64,000 nucleotides of DNA, from the NCBI RefSeq assembly GCF_028389875.1, contig NC_084674.1, positions 10,945,501 to 11,009,500 of the forward strand. Direction: 5' to 3'. The position numbers and the translations under genes are program-made. Positions 59,203 through 64,000 of this stretch are shown piece by piece. The stretch's first letter is position 1; each line of letters starts with the position of its first letter. Origin of the DNA: Rhea pennata. Taxonomy: Eukaryota > Chordata > Aves > Rheiformes > Rheidae. The notes below the pieces were generated by a model. It was not told the origin of the DNA. It searched no databases and was given only the letters and a program-made list of their open reading frames with translations.

Positions 59203-60965
59203 CTAGGAGGGGCCCCCCTCGGGCCGGCCCCCGCCGCTCGCTGGCTCCCGGCCTCTGCGGAGGTCGGCGCAGAACAGAACCTGTGAGCGGGGCGAAGGCG
59301 TCGGGGCGGGCACGGCCGCCGGGGCGGGGGGTGCCGGCGCCGGGCGGGGGGGGGGTACTCACCGCCTGCGCCCAGCCGGCGTACGGGCCCCACAGCCCAC
59401 GGAAGAAGTTGCCTGCAGACAGCGAGAGCAAGTGAGGCGTTGGGCGGGGGGGGGAATTGGCCCCCGCCCCGGCTCCGGGATGCCCCCCGGGAAAGCTCTG
59501 CCACGGGCGCCGGCGCGGAGGAGGGAGGCAGAGCCGGGCGCGGCAGCCCCCGCCCCGCACGCACCGATCTCGTCGTGCACCCGCGCGGTCAGGCTCCTGG
59601 CGCGCAGCGCCGCGCCGTAGCGCTGCCGGGCGATCTGCCACACGTGCGTGTCCACGGGCACCGCCTCCGCCTTGTCCAGGGCCATCAGGCACACGCAGTC
59701 GGCCACCTGCGGGCGCGCAGTGCCGTGAGCCCCCCCCCCCCCGCCGTCCCCTCACCCCCGCCCGGCGGCCCCGGCACCGCTCGCCCCAGCTCACCTTGGC
59801 GCCCACGCCGGGCAGGGAGCGCAGCACCTTCCGCGCCTCGGCGTAGGGCACGGCGCGCAGCCGGCGCAGCCCCTCGGCGCCGAGCTCCTCCGCGATGGCC
59901 CGCGCGCTCTGGCTCACGAACTTCGCCCGGTACCCAAAGCCCAGGGCCCTCAGGCGGGCCTCAGCCTCGGGTCCTGCAAGGGGACAGCGGGGGGGGCGCG
60001 TGGGGTGCGTGGGGCGCGTGCGCGCGGGCGGCCCCGTGGGGCTGCGCGTACCTGCGAGCGCCTCCGGCGCAGGGAAGGCGTGGAAGGGCTGCGAGTCCAG
60101 GCAGCAGAGGCGGCGGCCGAAGGCCCGGCAGAGGCGCTCGATCATGGCCGTGATGCGGGAGATGTGGTTGTTGGAGGTGCAGATGAAGGACAGGAGACAC
60201 TCGACGGGGTCCTGCCGCAGCACCCGCACCCCTGCCGGAGGAACGGGCCGCGGTGGGAGGGGGCCGGCAGCGCCCCGCGCCCCGCGCTCCTCCGGGGACG
60301 CGCCGGCGGGGCGCGAGCAGCACCTGCCGCTGGCGCGGGGGCCGCCCCACCTGGGAAGTCGGCGGCCACCCTCTGGAAGTGGGGGTCGGCCGCCCCCCAG
60401 GCCCGGTAGAGCGCAGGCAGCCCCACGTCCAGCTGGAAGTAGTCGCGGAGGATCCCATCCGTCTCGGCGCCAGGCGGCCCCGGGGGCTCAGCGGCGCCGT
60501 CCTCGGCGCCCGGGTGCTCCGGGCTGCGCCCCGAGGCGGGGGGCGACCGCTGCCGGCGGCGCCGCTTGGGTGCCGGCGCCGCGGGATGCCCATCCTCAGC
60601 TTCCTCCTCCTCCTCCTCCTCCTCGTCGCCGTACACCGTGTACCACAGCCGCTCGCCGGCCTGCGTCAGCGTCCACACGCGCCCGGCCAGGACGCCCGTC
60701 CAGCACCCAGGGCTGCTCTCCCGCCACCTGCGGGGCGCCCCGGCCCCGTCAGCAGCCCCACGGTGGGGGGGGGCAGCCCCACGGGAGGCGCGTGCCCCAC
60801 CGCCGCCAGGCCCGGCCCTGCAGCCGGCCCTCTCCCCGCGGCCGCCCCGGCTCACCGGAAGCTCTGGCCGCTCGCCAGCACCAGCTCCAGGCGCAGCTCG
60901 GCCCGCGGGCAGGGCAGCGAGCGCCACGGCGCCGGGCGGGCGCGCGGGGCGGCCCGCAGCTCCAT
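59203..60965 (-). CDS. OGG1: OGG1, 8-oxoguanine DNA glycosylase
   Basis: Base-excision glycosylase/AP lyase that removes 8-oxoguanine. Exons: 60856-60965, 60351-60727, 60052-60231, 59795-59973, 59565-59706, 59363-59412, 59203-59280; phases agree, 371 aa (human 345). Landmarks: [83 protein letters not shown], helix-hairpin-helix [19 protein letters not shown] with catalytic lysine about 282 (human 249) and VPVDTHVW with aspartate about 301 (human 268), [19 protein letters not shown]. Two differences: a roughly 35-residue insertion after VYGDEEE with an acidic run and KRRRRQR (residues 91-97), and a C-terminus (GRPEGGPS) without the basic human tail. Acts in nucleus and mitochondria in mammals. 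Confidence 0.96.
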
Positions 60966-61033
60966 GGGCGCCCGCCGCTGCCGCCGGCCCCACGCCGCCG
61001 CCGCGGCCCTGCCCCGGGGACGCGGTCAGAGCG

Positions 61034-61340
61034 GGTGCCACGTCCTCCTGCCCCACAGGCCTGGGAGAGCCTCGCGCCACGTCTCCCCGCCCCACAGATG
61101 CAGTAGGGTCAGGCACCATGTCCTCCTGCCCCACAGGCCTGCAAGAGCCTCGCGCCACGTCTCCCCACCCCACAGATGCAGTAGGGCCAGGCACCATGTC
61201 CTCCTGCCCCACGGGCATGGGAGAGCCTTGCAGCACGTCTCCCTGCCCCACAGATGCAGTGGGCTCAGAGATTGCATGTCTCTGCCCCACAGATGCAGTA
61301 GGGCCAGGCGCCATGTCCCCCTGCCCCACGAACGTGCTGG
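61034..61340. repeat. 78-bp minisatellite made of two 39-bp half-units
   Basis: CCTCCTGCCCCA cores recur at 61044, 61122 and 61200, exactly 78 bp apart. Each 78-bp unit is itself two related halves, one with CACAGGCCTG-GAGAGCC and one with CACAGATGCAGTAGGG. About four units, the distal ones more diverged. 78 is a multiple of three, so a minus-strand frame passes through it as a 26-residue repeat. Confidence 0.9.
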
Positions 61341-61686
61341 AGCCTGGCTCGGCGTCCCACTGCTGCTCTGGGGCCCTCACGCCCCACCTCTGCCCCCAAC
61401 CCCTCTCCTGCCGCGTCCGGGGTTCCCCACGGCCACCCCACACCCGCCCCTGCCCCACGGCCCCTCTGTCCCCTCGGGCTGCCATCTCTGGCCCTGTGCC
61501 CCGGCCCCACAGCCAGCGCCGCCCCCCCTACCCCCACTCCCCTGCCTCACCCCACTCCCCGCCCCACCCCGGGCCTCGCAGCCCCGGCCCGGCCCCCCAC
61601 ACCGCCGCCTCCGCACCCGGCTCCCGCCCCACGCGGCCCCGGCGCTCCCCACCATAGAGCTCCCGGCTCGCCCCGCGGAGCGCCCG

Positions 61687-61721
61687 CCGGAAGCGCGGTC
61701 GGCGCTCTGGCTCGCTTCCGG
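61687..61721 (-). promoter_or_regulatory. OGG1: paired inverted ETS/GABP sites, OGG1 promoter candidate
   Basis: CCGGAAGC at 61687-61694 and its inverse GCTTCCGG at 61714-61721 face each other 19 bp apart in a CpG-rich stretch without a TATA box, the usual architecture of ETS-driven housekeeping promoters. It is about 720 bp upstream of the OGG1 start codon, so a spliced or long 5' leader would be needed. Confidence 0.5.
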
Positions 61722-61818
61722 CTGCTCTGTGGCGCAGCGCCGGTAGCGGGGGCGCGGCGGGCGGCACGTGGCGCCGGCGCAGCCCGCGGCGGCTCCGGCT
61801 CCGGCTCCGCAGAGCGGG

Positions 61819-61824
61819 TTTATT
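61819..61824 (-). terminator. BRPF1: BRPF1 poly(A) signal candidate
   Basis: TTTATT on the plus strand is AATAAA for BRPF1, about 795 bp after its stop, in a local AT-rich patch. Confidence 0.65.
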
Positions 61825-62616
61825 TTCTAAGAATCAATAGATTTCTTCCTTCAAAATAAATACAAACAGCGCCCGAGCGCGGGAGAGACGCGAGTCCGGG
61901 GCGCAGCGGGGCCGCGGCCAAGCTACAGTATCCGAGTGCGCGGCAGGAGCAGGGCCGCGGCGGTCCCGGGGCTGCGACAACCCCGGGGGCCGCGGCGGTC
62001 CCGGGGGGCCGCGGCACTCCTGGTGGCTGCGGCAGTCCCGGGGGGGGGGGGGGGGGCGCGGCCAGGTCCCGGGGGCCGTGGCCATCCCAAACCTGAACGA
62101 GAGCGCCGCGGAAATGGGCCTCAGCGAGAATAATTTAAACTGGCCACTGCTGTACAGTATTTACAGAGCCCGCGGGGCCGCGGTGCTCCATGAGTGGGGG
62201 ATTCTGGCGAGCGCCTGGCGGGGCCGCCGGCAGGGCACGGCGCCGGGGGGCACAGAGCAGGAGTGCGGCCGGGCAAGGGGGGGGGGGCGGTCGGGCAAGC
62301 GTAGGGCCGGGGTCCAGCAGCCCCCGCGCGGGGCAGGAGCCCCCGGGGCCGGCTGCGGTGGTCTGAGCGTGCGGCGCGGTGCCGGGCGCCCCGCGCTTTG
62401 CCGCCCGGTAAAGCTCTGCCTGCGCCCGCCGCGGCGGCCCAGGCGTCCCGGCGCTGCGGCCAGGGGGCAGCGCGCAGCCGCTGGCTGTCCCGGCGGCGGG
62501 CCGGGCTCCCTCTCCCGTGCAGACCCGCTGCACCGGGGCCCAGGCCCGAGAGCCCCGTTTGCCCTGAGATTCGGAGGAGCGGCGAGCAGAGTCCGGTCAC
62601 GGCGCAGCAGGCCGGG
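61825..62616 (-). other. BRPF1: BRPF1 3' UTR
   Basis: Non-coding sequence after the BRPF1 stop on the minus strand. It contains a short tandem repeat (about 61950-62060; CGGTCCCGGG cores at about 61961, 61996 and 62034) that runs into a 17-base G homopolymer at 62040-62056, which would be C17 in the mRNA. Confidence 0.6.

Positions 62617-64000
<1,384 letters not shown>

Larger units (their letters stand above)
60966..61818 (-). other. OGG1 upstream region / end of BRPF1
   Basis: Between the OGG1 start codon and the proposed BRPF1 poly(A) signal, same strand. It holds a 78-bp minisatellite (61034-61340), pyrimidine-rich sequence to about 61650, and the OGG1 promoter candidate at about 61687-61721. 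No exon recognised, although the open frame continues through the minisatellite. Confidence 0.55.

Noticed and set aside
60142-61485. Extended OGG1 N-terminus through the 78-bp repeat
   Set aside because: The homologous first exon (start 60965, [10 protein letters not shown]) is in a different frame and splices correctly to exon 2, so the repeat frame is not the main coding start.

Overview
The window is nuclear DNA of a vertebrate, almost certainly a bird. Eleven multi-exon genes are packed into about 42 kb with many introns under 150 bp. GC content is extreme from about 18 kb onward, and a degraded CR1-like LINE fragment is present. Gene content and order match human 3p25.3 read backwards, which suggests a microchromosome-type region such as the one corresponding to chicken chromosome 12. 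The placement is inferred from remembered gene order; no alignment was run.

Region by region. Positions 1-17.5 kb are AT-richer and hold most of IHO1 (meiotic double-strand-break factor, +), whose first coding exon I could not find. From 17.5 to 21.8 kb there is a shift to very GC-rich DNA with short tandem repeats and the 5' end of PRRT3. Then follow PRRT3 (+), CRELD1 (-), IL17RC (-), IL17RE (-), JAGN1 (-), RPUSD3 (+), TTLL3 (-), ARPC4 (-), TADA3 (+), CAMK1 (+), OGG1 (-) and the last two coding exons of BRPF1 (-). For all genes I assembled exon chains by hand in which every junction has GT/AG and the reading phase is kept. The predicted lengths (913, 418, 677, 684, 183, 307, 826, 168, 431, 367 and 371 aa) are close to the known family sizes; IHO1 (626 aa visible) and BRPF1 (112 aa visible) are partial.

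How the genes relate. They do not form one pathway. Two neighbours, IL17RC and IL17RE, are paralogous IL-17 receptor chains. ARPC4 (Arp2/3) and TTLL3 (tubulin glycylase) lie in tandem, as in mammals, where read-through transcripts are known. Three pairs converge tail to tail (PRRT3/CRELD1, RPUSD3/TTLL3, CAMK1/OGG1) and two diverge from shared CpG-rich promoters (JAGN1/RPUSD3, ARPC4/TADA3).

Most notable: stop codons nested inside poly(A) signals (IL17RC, RPUSD3); opposite-strand poly(A) signals 6 bp apart between CAMK1 and OGG1; an OGG1 with an acidic/basic insertion and no basic C-tail; an IL17RC SEFIR domain without the conserved D-L-W core; absence of CIDEC from its usual place; the IHO1-PRRT3 junction; and an unusual density of GC-rich minisatellites. 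I saw no tRNA, rRNA, CRISPR or virus-like element, and no system that looks entirely new.
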